A stretch of 64,000 nucleotides of DNA from Panulirus ornatus (GCF_036320965.1 NC_092264.1:12084394-12148393); one strand, 5' to 3'; counted from the stretch's first letter, positions 22,615 through 34,560 are shown. Notes: generated by a model from the sequence alone, not told the origin. Numbers and translations are program-made.

Positions 22615-23383
22615 TATCTCTCTTACCCTTACATTACTTACTCGATCAAACCACCTCACACCACATATTGTCCTCAAACATCTCATTTCCAGCACATCCA
22701 CCCTCCTGCGCACAACTCTATTCATAGCCCACGCCTCGCAACCATACAACATTGTTGGAACCACTATTCCTTTAAACGTACCCATTTTTGCTTTCCGAGA
22801 TAATGTTCTCGACTTCCACACATTCTTCAAGGCTCCCAGAGCTTTCGCCCCCTCCCCCACCCTATGATTCACTTCCGCTTTCATGGTTCCATCCACTGCC
22901 AGATCCACTCCCAGATATCTAATACACTTTACTTCCTCCAGTTTTTCTCCATTCAAACTCACCTCCCAATTGACTTGACCCTCAACCCTACTGTACCTAA
23001 TAACCTTGCTCTTATTCATATTTACTCTTAAATTTCTTCTTTCACACACTGTACCAAACTCAGTCACCAGCTTCTGCAGTTTCTCACATGAATCAGCCAC
23101 CAGCGCTGTATCATCAGCGAACAACTGACTCACTTCCCAAGCTCTCTCATCCACAACAGACTGCATACTTGCCCCTCTTTCCAAAACTCTTGCATTCACC
23201 TCCCTAACAACCCCATCCATAAACAAATTAAACAACCATGGAGACATCACACACCCCTGCCGCAAACCTACATTCACTGAGAACCAATCACTTTCCTCTC
23301 TTCCTACACGTACACATGCCTTACATCCTCGATAAAAACTTTTCACTGCTTCTAACAACTTGCCTCCCACACCATATATTCTT

Positions 23384-23391
<8 letters not shown>
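22615..23391 (-). pseudogene. LINE-B reverse transcriptase, palm to post-RT domain (part of split copy)
   Basis: One uninterrupted minus-strand frame of about 259 codons: LRIYGVGGKLLEAVKSFYRG, ACVRVGREESDWFSVNVGLR, QGCVMSPWLFNLFMDGVVRE, QLFADDTALVADSCEKLQ, CERRNLRVNMNKSKVIRYSR, RYLGVDLAVDGTMKAEVNHR and MLYGCEAWAMNRVVRRRVDV. It has the RT catalytic FADD and the LRQGCVMSP motif. This is the best-preserved LINE-B segment here. Its 5' end is lost at an (AT)n tract at 23391. The frame continues past the nested element at 21720. Confidence 0.9.

Positions 23392-23452
<61 letters not shown>
23389..23452. repeat. (AT)n microsatellite
   Basis: About 31 AT units at the truncated 5' end of the LINE-B copy. 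Confidence 0.95.
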
Positions 23453-23457
<5 letters not shown>

Positions 23458-23579
23458 AGCCATATATCAAAGTACCATTGACCCCTGACCCTATGGGGGT
23501 AGAGACTTACTGGGAGTTAGGGCAACAGTCTCCATGGGCATATCAACATTATCTCTTAGAAAGAGACAGCTTAATAAGG

Positions 23580-24005
23580 TTCATGTTATCCTTGTATCTT
23601 GGACAGAGAGAGAAGTTAAAGGTCATATCAATCAAATCTCTGGAGTTAGAGAGAGGTTAAAGGTCATTTCAATCAAATCTCTGGGGTTAGAGAGAGGTAA
23701 AGGTTATTTCAGTCAAATCTCTGGGGGTAGAGAGACGTTAAGGGTCATAACAATCAAATCTCTGGGGGTAGAGAGAGGTTAAGGGTCATAGTAATCAAAT
23801 CTCTGGGGTTAGAGAGAGGTTAAGGGTCATAGTAATCAAATCTCCTGGGGGTAGAGAGAGGTTAAGGGTCATAGCAATCAAATCTCTGGGGTTAGAGAGA
23901 GGTTAAAGGTCATATCAATCAAATCTCCTGGGGTAGAGAGAGGTTAAGGGTCATAGCAATCAAATCTCCTGGGGTTAGAGAGAGGTTAAGGGTCATATTA
24001 ACATT
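23580..24005. repeat. 41-bp minisatellite
   Basis: About ten copies of GGTTAAGGGTCATAGCAATC plus AAATCTCTGGGGTTAGAGAGA, located in the dipeptidase intron. Confidence 0.9.
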
Positions 24006-24056
24006 CCTGCTTGGGACAGAGGTATGACAGACTCCAGATCGGCATTATCACTGGGG

Positions 24057-24059
<3 letters not shown>

Positions 24060-24141
<82 letters not shown>
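24060..24141. repeat. (GA)n microsatellite
   Basis: About 40 GA units. Confidence 0.95.
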
Positions 24142-24143
<2 letters not shown>

Positions 24144-24164
24144 TGGACTCTCACCCTCTGACTC

Positions 24165-24710
24165 CCCTTCCCCAGTGGTCACATAACGGTGACATATGTC
24201 GTCACTCTGTCTCCAGTGATCACATAACAGTGACATATGTCGTCCCTCTGTCTCCAGCGATCACATAACAGTGACATATGTCGTCCCTCTGTCTCCAGTG
24301 ATCACATAACAGTGACACATGTCGTCCCTCTGTCTCCAGTGATCACCTAACAGTGACATATGTCGTCCCCCTGTCTCCAGTGATCATACAACTGACACAT
24401 GTCGTCCGTCTGTCTCCAGTGATCACATAACAGTGACATATGTCGTTCCTCTGTCTCCAGTGGTCACAAAACAGTGACATATGTCGTTCCTCTGTCTCCA
24501 GTGGTCACATAACAGTGACACATGTCGTCCATCTGTCTCCAGCGATCACATAACAGTGACATATGTCGTCACTCTGTCCCCAGTGGTCACATAACAGTGA
24601 CATATGTCGTCCGTTTGTCTACAGTGATCACATAACAGTGACACATGTCCATCTGTCTCCAATGATCACATAACAGTGACATATGTCGTCACTCTGTCGC
24701 CAGGTAACGC
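24165..24710. repeat. 41-bp minisatellite
   Basis: About 13 copies of GATCACATAACAGTGACATA plus TGTCGTCCCTCTGTCTCCAGT. Its period equals that of the neighbouring 23580-24005 array, but the sequence is unrelated. Confidence 0.9.
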
Positions 24711-24718
24711 ATTACTGT

Positions 24719-25195
<477 letters not shown>

Positions 25196-25311
25196 CACAC
25201 ACACTCTCACACTTACCTTCTTTCCTTACGACAGTCTCCCTTCATGAGGAATTCTTCCCTTTCACTCCCTCCCCCTGAGAAGTCTCCCTTGACTTCCCCC
25301 CCGTCTCTCTC

Positions 25312-26796
25312 CCTGGGAAGTGTGGGTCTTCCATACCTGCTGGTGATCTGGGAAATGTGGGTCTTCCATACCTGCTGGTGACCTGGCAAGTGTGGGTCTT
25401 CCATACCTGCTGGTGACCTGAGAAGTGTGTGTCTTCCATACCTGCTGGTGACCTGGCAAGTGTGGGTCTTCCATACCTGCTGGTGACCTGAGAAGTGTGT
25501 GTCTTCCATACCTGCTGGTGACCTGGCAAGTGTGGGTCTTCCATACCTGCTGGTGACCTGGGAAGTGTGGGTCTTCCATACCTGCTGGTGACCTGGGAAG
25601 TGTGGGTCTTCCATACCTGCTGGTGACCTGGGAAGTGTGTGTCTTCCATACCTGCTGGTGACCTGGGAAGTGTGGGTCTTCCATACCTGCTGGTGACCTG
25701 GGAAGTGTGGGTCTTCCATACCTGCTGGTGACCTGGGAAGTGTGGGTCTTCCATACCTGCTGGTGACCTGGGAAGTGTGGGTCTTCCATACCTGCTGGTG
25801 ACCTGGGAAGTGTCCATACCTGCTGGTGACCTGGGAAGTGTGGGTCTTCCATACCTGCTGGTGACCTGGAAGTGTCCATACCTGCTGGTGACCTGGGAAG
25901 TGTCCATACCTGCTGGTGACCTGGGAAGTGTGGGTCTTCCATACCTGCTGGTGACCTGGGAAGTGTGGGTCTTCCATACCTGCTGGTGACCTGGGAAGTG
26001 TGTGTCTGCTATACCTGCTGGAGACCTGGGAAGTGTCCATACCTGCTGGTGACCTGGGAAGTGTGGGTCTTCCATACCTGCTAGTGACCTGGGAAGTGTG
26101 GGTCTTCCATACCTGCTGGTGACCTGGCAAGTGTGTGTCTTCCATACCTGCTGGAGACCTGGAAGTGTCCATACCTGCTGGTGACCTGGGAAGTGTCCAT
26201 ACCTGCTGGTGACCTGGGAAGTGTGGGTCTTCCATACCTGCTGGAGACCTGGAAGTGTCCATACCTGCTGGTGACCTGGGAAGTGTCCATACCTGCTGGT
26301 GACCTGGGAAGTGTGGGTCTTCCATACCTGCTGGAGACCTGGGAAGTGTGGGTCTTCCATACCTGCTGGTGACCTGGGAAGTGTGGGTCTTCCATACCTG
26401 CTGGTGACCTGGGAAGTGTCCATACCTGCTGGTGACCTGGGAAGTGTGTGTCTTCCATACCTGCTGGTGACCTGGGAAGTGTGGGTCTTCTATACCTGCT
26501 GGTGACCTGGGAAGTGTGGGTCTTCCATACCTGCTGGTGACCTGAGAAGTGTGGGTCTTCCATACCTGCTGGTGACCTGGGAAGTGTGGGTCTTCCATAC
26601 CTGCTGGTGACCTCGGAAGTGTCCATACCTGCTGGTGACCTGGGAAGTGTGGGTCTTCCATACCTGCTGGTGACCTGGGAAGTGTCCATACCTGCTGGTG
26701 ACCTGGGAAGTGTGGGTCTTCCATACCTGCTGGTGACCTGGGAAGTGTGGGTCTTCCATACCTGCTGGTGACCTGGGAAGTGTGGGTCTTCCATAC
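25312..26796 (-). repeat. 35-bp minisatellite made of the dipeptidase exon A donor junction
   Basis: About 42 copies, with a 28-bp variant lacking GGGTCTT. In the sense strand the unit reads GTCACCAGCAGGTATGGAAG then ACCCACACTTCCCAG. GTCACCAGCAG is the last 11 bases of exon A, and GTATGG is its 5' splice site. Each unit also has TTCCCAG just before the next GTCACC, an acceptor-like sequence, so each unit looks like an 11-nt micro-exon with both signals. The array begins directly at the real donor (26796). Confidence 0.93.
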
Positions 26797-26929
26797 CTGC
26801 TGGTGACCTGACGAGGACAGTGTCCTTGTGACTGCCAGCGATCATGCGCTTCACTACGTCTATCTGCTCCAGCAGCAGTTGTACGGTGTTCAGGTACTGC
26901 GACTCACACGGCACGTACACTGACCAGAA
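26797..26929 (-). CDS. DPEP1-like: Membrane dipeptidase (DPEP family), internal exon A
   Basis: This 133-bp exon encodes FWSVYVPCESQYLNTVQ, LLLEQIDVVKRMIA and GSHKDTVLVRSPA plus one base. It matches the dipeptidase segment (A/G)QFWSVYTPC...LEQ(M/I)DVVHRM...TSSA, just after the zinc-ligand HxD and barrel strand 1-2 region. The acceptor is CCCCACAG at 26930-26931 and the donor GCAG|GTATGG at 26795-26796. It starts in phase 0 and ends in phase 1, which fits exon B. The acceptor side is followed upstream by repeated copies of its own first 27 bases. The preceding exon, expected to end ...GAQ or similar, was not found. Confidence 0.9.
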
Positions 26930-27625
26930 CTGTGGGGAGAGACGTGTACTGTGGTGAGTGTGGGAGAGACGTGTACTGTCTCACACGGCACGTACACTGA
27001 CCAGAACTGTGGGGAGAGACGTGTACTGTGGTGAGTGTGGGGAGAGACGTGTACTGTCTCACACGGCACGTACACTGACCAGAACTGTGGGGGAGAGACG
27101 TGTACTGTGGTGAGTGTGGGAGAGACGTGTACTGTCTCACACGGCACGTACACTGACCAGAACTGTGGGGGAGACGTGTACTGTGGTGAGTGTGGGGGGA
27201 CGTGTACTGTAGTGAGTGTGGGAGAGACGTGTACTGTCTCACACGGCACGTACACAGACCAGAACTGTGGGGGGAGACGTGTACTGTGGTGAGTGTGGGG
27301 AGAGACGTGTACTGTCTCACACGGCACATACACTGACCAGAACTGTGGGGGAGACGTGTACTGTGGTGAGTGTGGGAGAGACGTGTACTATGGTGAGTGT
27401 GGGATAGACGTGTACTGTCTCACACGGCACGTACACTGACCAGAACTGTGGGGGAGACGTGTACTGTGGTGAGTGTGGGGGGGACGTGTACTGTAGTGAG
27501 TGTGGGAGAGACATGTACTGTGGTGAGTGTTGGGAGAGACGTGTACTGTGGTGAGTGTGGGGGAGACGTGTACTATGGTGAGTGTAGGAGAGACATGTAC
27601 TGTGATGGGTGTAGGAGATGTACAT
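26930..27625 (-). repeat. Complex minisatellite containing six copies of the exon A acceptor and exon start
   Basis: On the plus strand CCAGAACTGTGG recurs at about 27001, 27079, 27157, 27259, 27337 and 27440 (spacings of 78 or ~102 bp), besides the real one at 26924. In the sense strand each copy reads CCACAG|TTCTGGTCAGTGTA then CGTGCCGTGTGAG, i.e. the splice acceptor and nine codons (FWSVYVPCE). It then passes into a ~25-bp unit, ACAGTACACGTCTCTCCCAC. The long frames here are artefacts. Confidence 0.93.
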
Positions 27626-27639
27626 TTGTACTTAGGAAA

Positions 27640-27980
27640 TTCACTTAACAATTAATCTCTTCTATGGCAATACCATGTGCAGTTCAATACACTGAGATGA
27701 TAGGATAAAACATCCATGTTTTCTCCTCAACTTCCACATCATCTGAAAGCGACAGCTCTCGAGGAACATTAAAATAAAAGGAAGAAAAAATAAGTACACA
27801 TTGCTTGAAGTAAGGAAGGCAAATATGGAAACTGGAAATAATGAATTGAAAAACTTATCTCTGCAATCTTACGACACTGTGCTATACGGTGTTGTGTTGA
27901 CTGGCGATCTTTTCAGTTCGGAGTATCATGTCTCAAAGCCGAGATGATAGACAGATTATGACGTATGTATATTCATTCCA
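27640..27980. other. Unassigned sequence
   Basis: A/T-rich; no gene or repeat recognised. Confidence 0.4.
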
Positions 27981-27984
27981 TACC

Positions 27985-28200
27985 TATTCGCCATTTCCCG
28001 CATTAGCGAGGTAGCGTTATGAACAGAGGACTGAGCCTTAGAGGGAATATCCTCACTTGGTCCCCTTTCCGGTTCCTTTTTTTTTGAAAAATCAAAAAAC
28101 GGGAGGGGAGGATTTCCAGCTCCCGCTCCCTCCCCTTTTAGTCGCCTTCTACCACACACAGGGAATACGTGGGAAGTATTCTTTCTCCCTTTTATATTCC
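27985..28200 (-). mobile_element. SINE-A copy 4, near full length
   Basis: On the plus strand: TATTCGCCATTTCCCGCATT, AGCGAGGTAGCGTTATGAAC, GGGAATATCCTCACTTGGTC, CCTTTTAGTCGCCTTCTACC and GGGAATACGTGGGAAGTATT. This is the reverse of the copies at 2105 and 13130. Confidence 0.8.
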
Positions 28201-28214
28201 CAGTGTCATCTGGG

Positions 28215-29880
28215 TGGGTTCTGTCACGCTGTTTCCATCACTTTTTCCAATCTAATGGTACTATAGCTGTCTCTCCCGTCAGACAAAGCAGCTCCCTTTG
28301 GTTCCCGTTTCACCTCTAACCCCACCTTGGATGACTCTAACATTCCTTCACCCCTGATGCTCCTCTTACTAATCCTATACCTCTCTCTTCGGACTGTCCG
28401 AAAAGCGCTTCTTTCTCTGGCCACAAGCGAGGCTTATGGTCCTGATGGCATCTATCCTAGGGTACTGAAAGAGTGTGCCTCTGAACTTGTACCTGTGCTT
28501 ACTCGCCTGTTCCGTTTCTGTTTAGAATACAAAACTTTCCCTTCTCTATGGAAACATGCATGGATACATCCCATCCCCAAAATACGGTGACCGTTCTAAC
28601 CCCTCCAACTATCGTCCTATTACTTTGACATCTACCATTTCCAAAGTCTGTGAATCCCTTCTCAACTCCCATATCCCTAAATATCTCGAAAATCACAGTC
28701 TTTTGTCTGATCACCAGTATGGCTTGCCTAAGGTGAGATCCACTAGTGATATTCTTTCGTATCTTGCCAATGTCTGGTCAACATCTCGGTAGGATTTAGG
28801 GAGTCATGTGTAGTTTCCCTTGACATATCTAAGGCTTTTGATTGGGTAGGGCATCGGGGTCTCATCTCTAAGTTTCCTTATTTTGGCCTCCCTCCCTCAC
28901 TTTGCTCCTTCATATCTAGCTTCCTCTCTGGCCGATCTAACTCTGTAGTTGTTGATGGATTAGCCGCCCCCTTTTTTCCACCAACAGCGGTGATTTCCTC
29001 TCTTCCCCAAATATCATATGCACTCATACACTGACGACGCTTCATTCATCCACACCCTTCAATTCTACTCCCTCTTCTCTCACTCGATCTGCATCTCGTC
29101 TTGACACAGCTCCCTCAGTGAACTCACACTTGGACAGGATATCTCATTGGGGTAGACAAAATCTTGTTCAGTTTAATGCCTCCAAGACATAGTTTCTACT
29201 CGACTCTATCAAAAACTACTCACAGCTCTCGTCTTTCCTTTGATGATTCTGTAATTCCACCTCTTGACTCAACAAACATACTTGGTAATACCGTAACATC
29301 CAATCTTTCTTGGAAACCTCATATTACAAGAATAGCTAAGTCTGTCTTTAAAAAAAAACAGGATGTCCTGTTTAGATATTGTAACTCGTCTTCTGAACAT
29401 TTGCTCCGTTTATACAAGGGATTGAGTCATTCTTGTATGGAGTACTGCTCTCCCATTTTGGGTGGTTCTAGCTCTGCATCCTTACTTGACAGAGTTTAGT
29501 CGAAAGCTGTCCGCCTTATAAACTGTCCCAGGCTAACTTACAAACTTGACCCCCTTGTCTTGCGTCGTAGCGTTGGTTTACTTTGCTCCCGAGAGCTGGC
29601 TGCTTGTGTGCCCCTACCACTAGTTTGACCTTACGATACTCGGCAAGCTGCTGCGTCACACGATTGTTGTGTGGCCATCAGCAACTCAAGGGTGGGCCGT
29701 TTTGATACCTGCTTCTTCCCCTACACGAACTGTCTACCTTCTCATATCTTTCCCAATAACTATGACCTGGCACATTTCAGAAGACAGTTTTTCACTTTCT
29801 CAAAAATTCACAAATACTTTCCCATGTCACTGTCTATTACGCTTATCTTACAGTGGTCGTTTTTCTGTGGACGTAATCTC
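28215..29880 (+). pseudogene. Jockey-like LINE copy 2
   Basis: A second 5'-truncated copy of the family at 8652-10650. It shows FGSRFTSNPTLDDSNIPSPL, SEAYGPDGIYPRVLKECASE, FPSLWKHAWIHPIPK, SNPSNYRPITLTSTISKVCE, VVSLDISKAFDWVGHRGLIS, FLSGRSNSVVVDGLA, LDSTNILGNTVTSNLSWKPH and SHSCMEYCSPILGGSSSASL. Frameshifts occur near 28587 and 28790, and a stop is present at 29497. A ~100-bp deletion removes the INxGVPQGS/YADD region near 28985-29040. It is dead. Confidence 0.82.
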
Positions 29881-30290
29881 AAAACATGAAGGATATCCAA
29901 CTTCTTACTGCTCTTAATTTCCTGCCACATGTTCTTCAAATTCGTTCTTCTGTATTCTGATGTCGAGGGTATGTTGTCGCTAATCTGAGATCTTGTATTA
30001 ACTTCTAACTTTATGATGTTGTAGGCACGACTTGCCGGAGCCTCACCTGCCTCACAGGAGATGGTCAGATCGCTGTGGTGAGTAGGACTCTGTCAAGAAT
30101 GTTGCTGCCTCTTGTTGGTGTAGTAACCAGATGGCTCAGTGTTCTCAGTTACGTTAATCTATTTTCCATCATGATCACCCGTTAAGGTAATCAAATTAGG
30201 ACTGGCTGTTAGATTAACGGATGATCATATTTTTTGTTAAAATTTTTGTGTTTTTGTATTTATGGTTATATTTTTCTCTTGTTTTATAGA
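29881..30290. other. Unassigned sequence
   Basis: No feature recognised after the LINE end. Confidence 0.4.
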
Positions 30291-30291
30291 A

Positions 30292-30504
30292 TCATGTCAG
30301 GTTCTTCCCTTTGTTTAAAGGGTTATTCACTACGCTAAGGTGTCGCTGATTCGTCATTGTGTCGGCTGCATCAACGTAATGAGAGTCGTAAGGATCTGCA
30401 ACCTTGTTTACATCAACTTCGGGCGGGCGAGTAATTATCATGGTAAATAAAGTCGCCTCCTCCCGCAGTGTGCAAATGGCTATTGATGAACGATATAGGT
30501 CCAA
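30292..30504 (-). CDS. Hypothetical short ORF, unidentified
   Basis: A 70-codon minus-strand frame ending ADPYDSHYVDAADTMTNQRH then LSVVNNPLNKGKNLT and a stop. The amino-acid composition is unremarkable and not repeat-derived, which sets it apart from most frames here. I recognise no family. It could be a last exon, a pseudogene or chance. Confidence 0.2.
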   Translation of the reverse strand: MDLYRSSIAICTLREEATLFTMIITRPPEVDVNKVADPYDSHYVDAADTMTNQRHLSVVNNPLNKGKNLT

Positions 30505-31350
30505 TTACTGGTAACTCAGCGAGCAAATGTTTGTCCTTCATAATTATCCACGTTTTCTGAAAGAACAGGAATGCTTGGTTCTTCGATAAGCGCATGATTA
30601 AGGTACTTCATTCCGTTTTAATATCATAATTCCAATATTGGTTTACATTAACCTAATCATGTTATCCAATTCATGGAGGACCCTGGCCATCCATTGTCTC
30701 GACGGAGTTTACAAGCTTAAATCAATAATGGTATGTGCGTGTGTGTAGTGAGGTGGCGAGGAATTCACATTCCACTGGGCCCGTTCCTCCGTGGCCTAAG
30801 GCTGACCTAGTCTGCTTCTGCAGGGCGAGGTGTGTCATCTGACTCTCCACCACCTGATGTGAGTGGGAGGAGGTGGACTGAACCTTGTCAGTGATCTATG
30901 TCTGGTCTAACCCAACCCTCGCTGTACCAGGCTGCCTTACCTGTACCTCCACCACGACCCTCAGTCCCTGACGTCATTTCTACTCTTGTACTGGTTCTTC
31001 TTAACGTATGTTCTAAATACTCTCGTCTAGAGGTCTGCCATGACGGGCCTTATCTTATCTGTTCAGGTGAAGGTCGTGCTTATTGTAGAGGCTTTCTCAA
31101 CCATAAGAGTGGCTCCATAGACTGCCATAAAGCCCATTTTCCTCTGCTTTAAGAGATATCTCATGACTTCTCGTTGCACCCATCATTCTTCAGATTTCTT
31201 ACGGCTTTCCCTAAATTTTCAAGTGAGAGCCTTTTTTGTTTTCATACTTGCTCGCCGTTGAGTGCGTTTGTAAGATAGCGCCAGGACTAGAAGAAGATGC
31301 CACGGTTTCCATCCACAGTAAAGTCCCACTAATTGTTTGGTGATATCCCC
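30505..31350. other. Unassigned sequence
   Basis: No gene or repeat recognised. A weak 84-codon plus-strand frame at 30898-31152 has no family features. Confidence 0.35.
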
Positions 31351-31354
31351 TGGT

Positions 31355-33130
31355 CACCTCATATGATTTGGTTCAACCAATTGACAGCGAGACGCCCCTT
31401 GTATACCACAAAGCATCAATTCACTCCATCCCATGCAGGCCTCTCACCCTCCTGAATGTTCAGACCTCGATAACTCTAAGCGTCTTTCACTCTTTCCGTC
31501 CATATCCATATGATTCCCTACCACCTTCCCATTACTCTCTCCATGTCTGATGCAAGTATTCCCTCAATATGCCCATCTTTGCTCATCGTCTCAATATGTC
31601 CATACTATTCAAGTACACCCTGGTCAGCTTACTCACTCCTACTCCTCTTACGACCACACCTCTCTCTTACACTCGTACACGACCAGCCCTCCGTACGCCA
31701 TATATTGATCTTAGACATTCCAATACGTCGACCCTCTTCCGTTCATTTGGATTTAGGGCCAAAGACTGGTTCTCATACAGCAGTGACTTCTCCCTACACA
31801 TTCTCTAATGCATCAGGATCCTTTGCTTATTCACCCATCCTATTTTTCACTACAGCCATCGCAGTTCCACCCATTGTCGTATCCAATCCCACGTGTCTAC
31901 TTAAAGTACTCCACCTCCTTCCGCTTCTCCCCATTCAAACGCACCTTCACGCTTCATATCCTTACTATTATTCAAAACGAATATCAGCTCTCTCCTTTCA
32001 CACCTTCCCAAATTCTAACACCAACGTCTGCAGTTTCTCATTCGAGTCCATCATCAGAGCCGTGTCATCTGCAAACTGTAAATAACTCATTTTCCAGGTC
32101 CCCCTTACCCTCACCACACTGTAGATCCGCCTCTCTCTGCAGGACGTAGCATTACCTCCTCACCACCCAGCCCATGACCATATAAAGCAGCCATGATGAC
32201 ATCATATACTTATGCATAATCACCCTCACTTGGAACAATTCACATTCCAACGTCCTCGTTCACAAAGAAGTTTTATATTCCTACTGAAAACTCCTCTCGG
32301 CATCTAGTAGCTTTCTTTTTACGCCATTTATTCGTAGCACTTCGACAAGTCCCTTCTGTTACCCCTGTTTCTACACTAACTCCAGATTCATAAATAACAT
32401 GTACAAATTCATGATCTAAATATTCCCTCCAGAAAGGTTTCAAAAACTTGGTTCATATATTCTTTCCTACTTTTAAAACCTCACTGCTCCTCCCCAGCCT
32501 GATGCTCTTTGCATGTCACCATCCCTGCAATTACCACTCTCCCGTATAGATTCCCAAACATATTGAATAGATTTCGAAGATTCAATTCAATCTCTCTCTC
32601 TTACTTATATAAAGGAATTCTCCAGGCAATGAGTCCCTCTTCAGGCACCTCACCTTGGCCAATACATACACGGAAAACCCAACTACTCAAAAACACCGTC
32701 ATCCCCTATTTTGATAAGTTCTACTACCATCTTATCCAATCTAGTTTCTTTGCCACACATAATCTTAAGCAAAGTTTTCACCACATACTTTTTCATCATA
32801 CCTTTCTCCGTGACTCTCTCACTCCACGTACCTCCTTTGTCCCAAACATCCTACCTGCACCGCCCTATCATTTAACACATTCAAGAGTCCTTTAAGATTA
32901 CTCATTCCTTCTCTTCTTCACCTTACCTCTGACTCCCACCACTTTCCCATTTACTCTCCTCACTGCACCTCCCATTTGTTCTGTTTCTCCTTACATTACT
33001 TGGTTCCCCCGTAAACCTTTTTTTGTTAATGGTTTTCCTGAAGTTTGCCGATACCTTCTCTTCCCATCTCTCGTTTGCCCTCATCTTCAGCCCTTGCATC
33101 TTCCTCTTGGCCTCTTATAGCTTTCTCTTG
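31355..33130 (-). pseudogene. Old LINE-B-related element, linker to post-RT domain
   Basis: Minus strand, heavily decayed. Near 33130-33000 it reads KRKMQGLKMRANERWEEKVS then ANFRKTINKK, the EN-RT linker type. Near 32083-32000 it reads QFADDTALMMDSNEKLQTLV, the catalytic FADD motif. Near 31450-31370 the reverse strand parallels the LINE-B C-terminal region (GEArGMxxVNWF-like text around GCATGGGATGGAGTGAATTG). It has many more stops than LINE-B and is clearly an older relative. Confidence 0.65.
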
Positions 33131-34250
33131 TAAATCTGCAGCACGCTATTGCAGCTCCATAATGAGCTGCTCTCTAATTACCTCCAGCAACCAAGGTTTA
33201 CCTCGCACTACGTTGCAAAGAGGACACCGGGGCTGTTCCTATGTCACATTGTGTCGAGCAATGTTGTTATTGTAATAACTGTGAGTGTGTGAGGTATGAG
33301 AGCTATTGTTTGATTTAATAGTGTCATCCAGTGATGTTTTAGCTTCGACCTGTATCCATGTACGTAGAATGATGCTCACTGAGATATATTTGTAATACCT
33401 GCGCCGACCCGCCTAAGGTCTAAGGTGAGTGCAGAGTAGCCCGGCCCATTCAGAGGGGACACGCCAGTGCCCACGAATTTGAAAAGGCGCCTGGAGATGG
33501 CAGGCAGGTGATCTTGAACTGGGCTTAAGGCAAGACGTGTACGTCTCGAGAACCCCTGTACAAGAGAGAGCGAGCCATCTCTCCCTCAGCACAAGAGCAC
33601 TACACCCAACTGCCTGTTCTAGAAGGGACTGATACCGGAGCGGGAGAAGCATTGACTGAACAGTTTGGAAAACCTCGATCTCAGTCGAGACTAAATGTGG
33701 TGAAGTAGATGACCGATAGAAGCCATCATGAATCGACTTCCCTCCGGATGATCGGCCGACAGAAGAGACGTTAAGCTACTGCTGCCGGGTCTCGCCTGCG
33801 TAAGGCCTTGGAGGCCGAAGGAGCCAGCTGACGGAGGCGAAAGGATTAACGTCTGTACTGGGCTACCGAGGAACTCCAGAAGGTAGGATCGAATCTGAAC
33901 CGTGGCCATAACGCCATTATCTCCAACGAGCGAACTGCTTCATAGCCTCTAAGTACCGATCATCGCCAGTGGTATGGCCGAGGTCAGGCTGCAGTTACAC
34001 CCGAACACTTCGAGCATCTGTAGCTCTCACGTCTCTCAGCGGTCGTGGGGGATCAAGTTACCACCAGCGACCTGGCCTAAAAGCACCATCGCTGTGGATG
34101 TGGCAACGCCGCGAAGACCTCGCAGAGAGCAGTGTTTTGTAAACATTACGGATACCTACGACGAACCTTGTCCTTCGACTACTAAGTGTAAGTCATTGGT
34201 CACACGAGGACAGTTTGTAAGCAAGCCTAAACTTGCACCAAGACGATATC
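33131..34250. other. Unassigned, GC-richer stretch
   Basis: The segment 33400-34240 has balanced composition and lacks tandem repeats. It has a 132-codon frame on plus (33974-34372), whose last part is LINE-B, and a 79-codon frame on minus (33413-33652). I could not assign a family; an LTR or gag remnant is possible. Confidence 0.35.
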
Positions 34251-34254
34251 AACA

Positions 34255-34560
34255 TACCATGGAAGCGGAAGTGAGTCACAGGGTGGGGGAGGGGGCGAAA
34301 ATTCTGGGAGCGTTGAAGAATGTTTTGGAAGGCGAGAACATTATCTCGGAAAGCAAAAATGGGTATGTTTGAAGGAGTAGTGGTTTCAACAATGTTATAT
34401 GGTTGCGAGGCGTGGGCTATAGATAGGGTTGTGCGGAGGAGGGTGGACGTGCTGGAAATGAGATGTTTAAGGACAATATGTGGTGTGAGGTGGTTTGATC
34501 GAGGAAGTAATGAATGGGTAAGAGAGATGTGTGGTAATAAAAAGAGTGTGATTGAGAAGT
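34255..34560 (+). pseudogene. LINE-B fragment, post-RT domain
   Basis: Reads AEVSHRVGEGAKILGALKNV, then after a frameshift KAKMGMFEGVVVSTMLYGCE, VDVLEMRCLRTICGVRWFD and NKKSVIEK, ending at a TGA at 34560. It is cut at both ends; no 3' UTR follows. Confidence 0.8.

Noticed and set aside
25213..26920. ORFs of 226-503 codons with GHQQVWKTHTSQVTSRYG repeats
   Set aside because: Products of the 35-bp minisatellite; the only true coding bases are exon A at 26797-26929, whose frame runs into the array in one of these ORFs.
30340..30370. RHND on the minus strand as the missing dipeptidase GHND zinc-ligand exon
   Set aside because: Flanking residues do not fit the DGHNDLPW family motif, and it is in a different frame from the open reading frame there.
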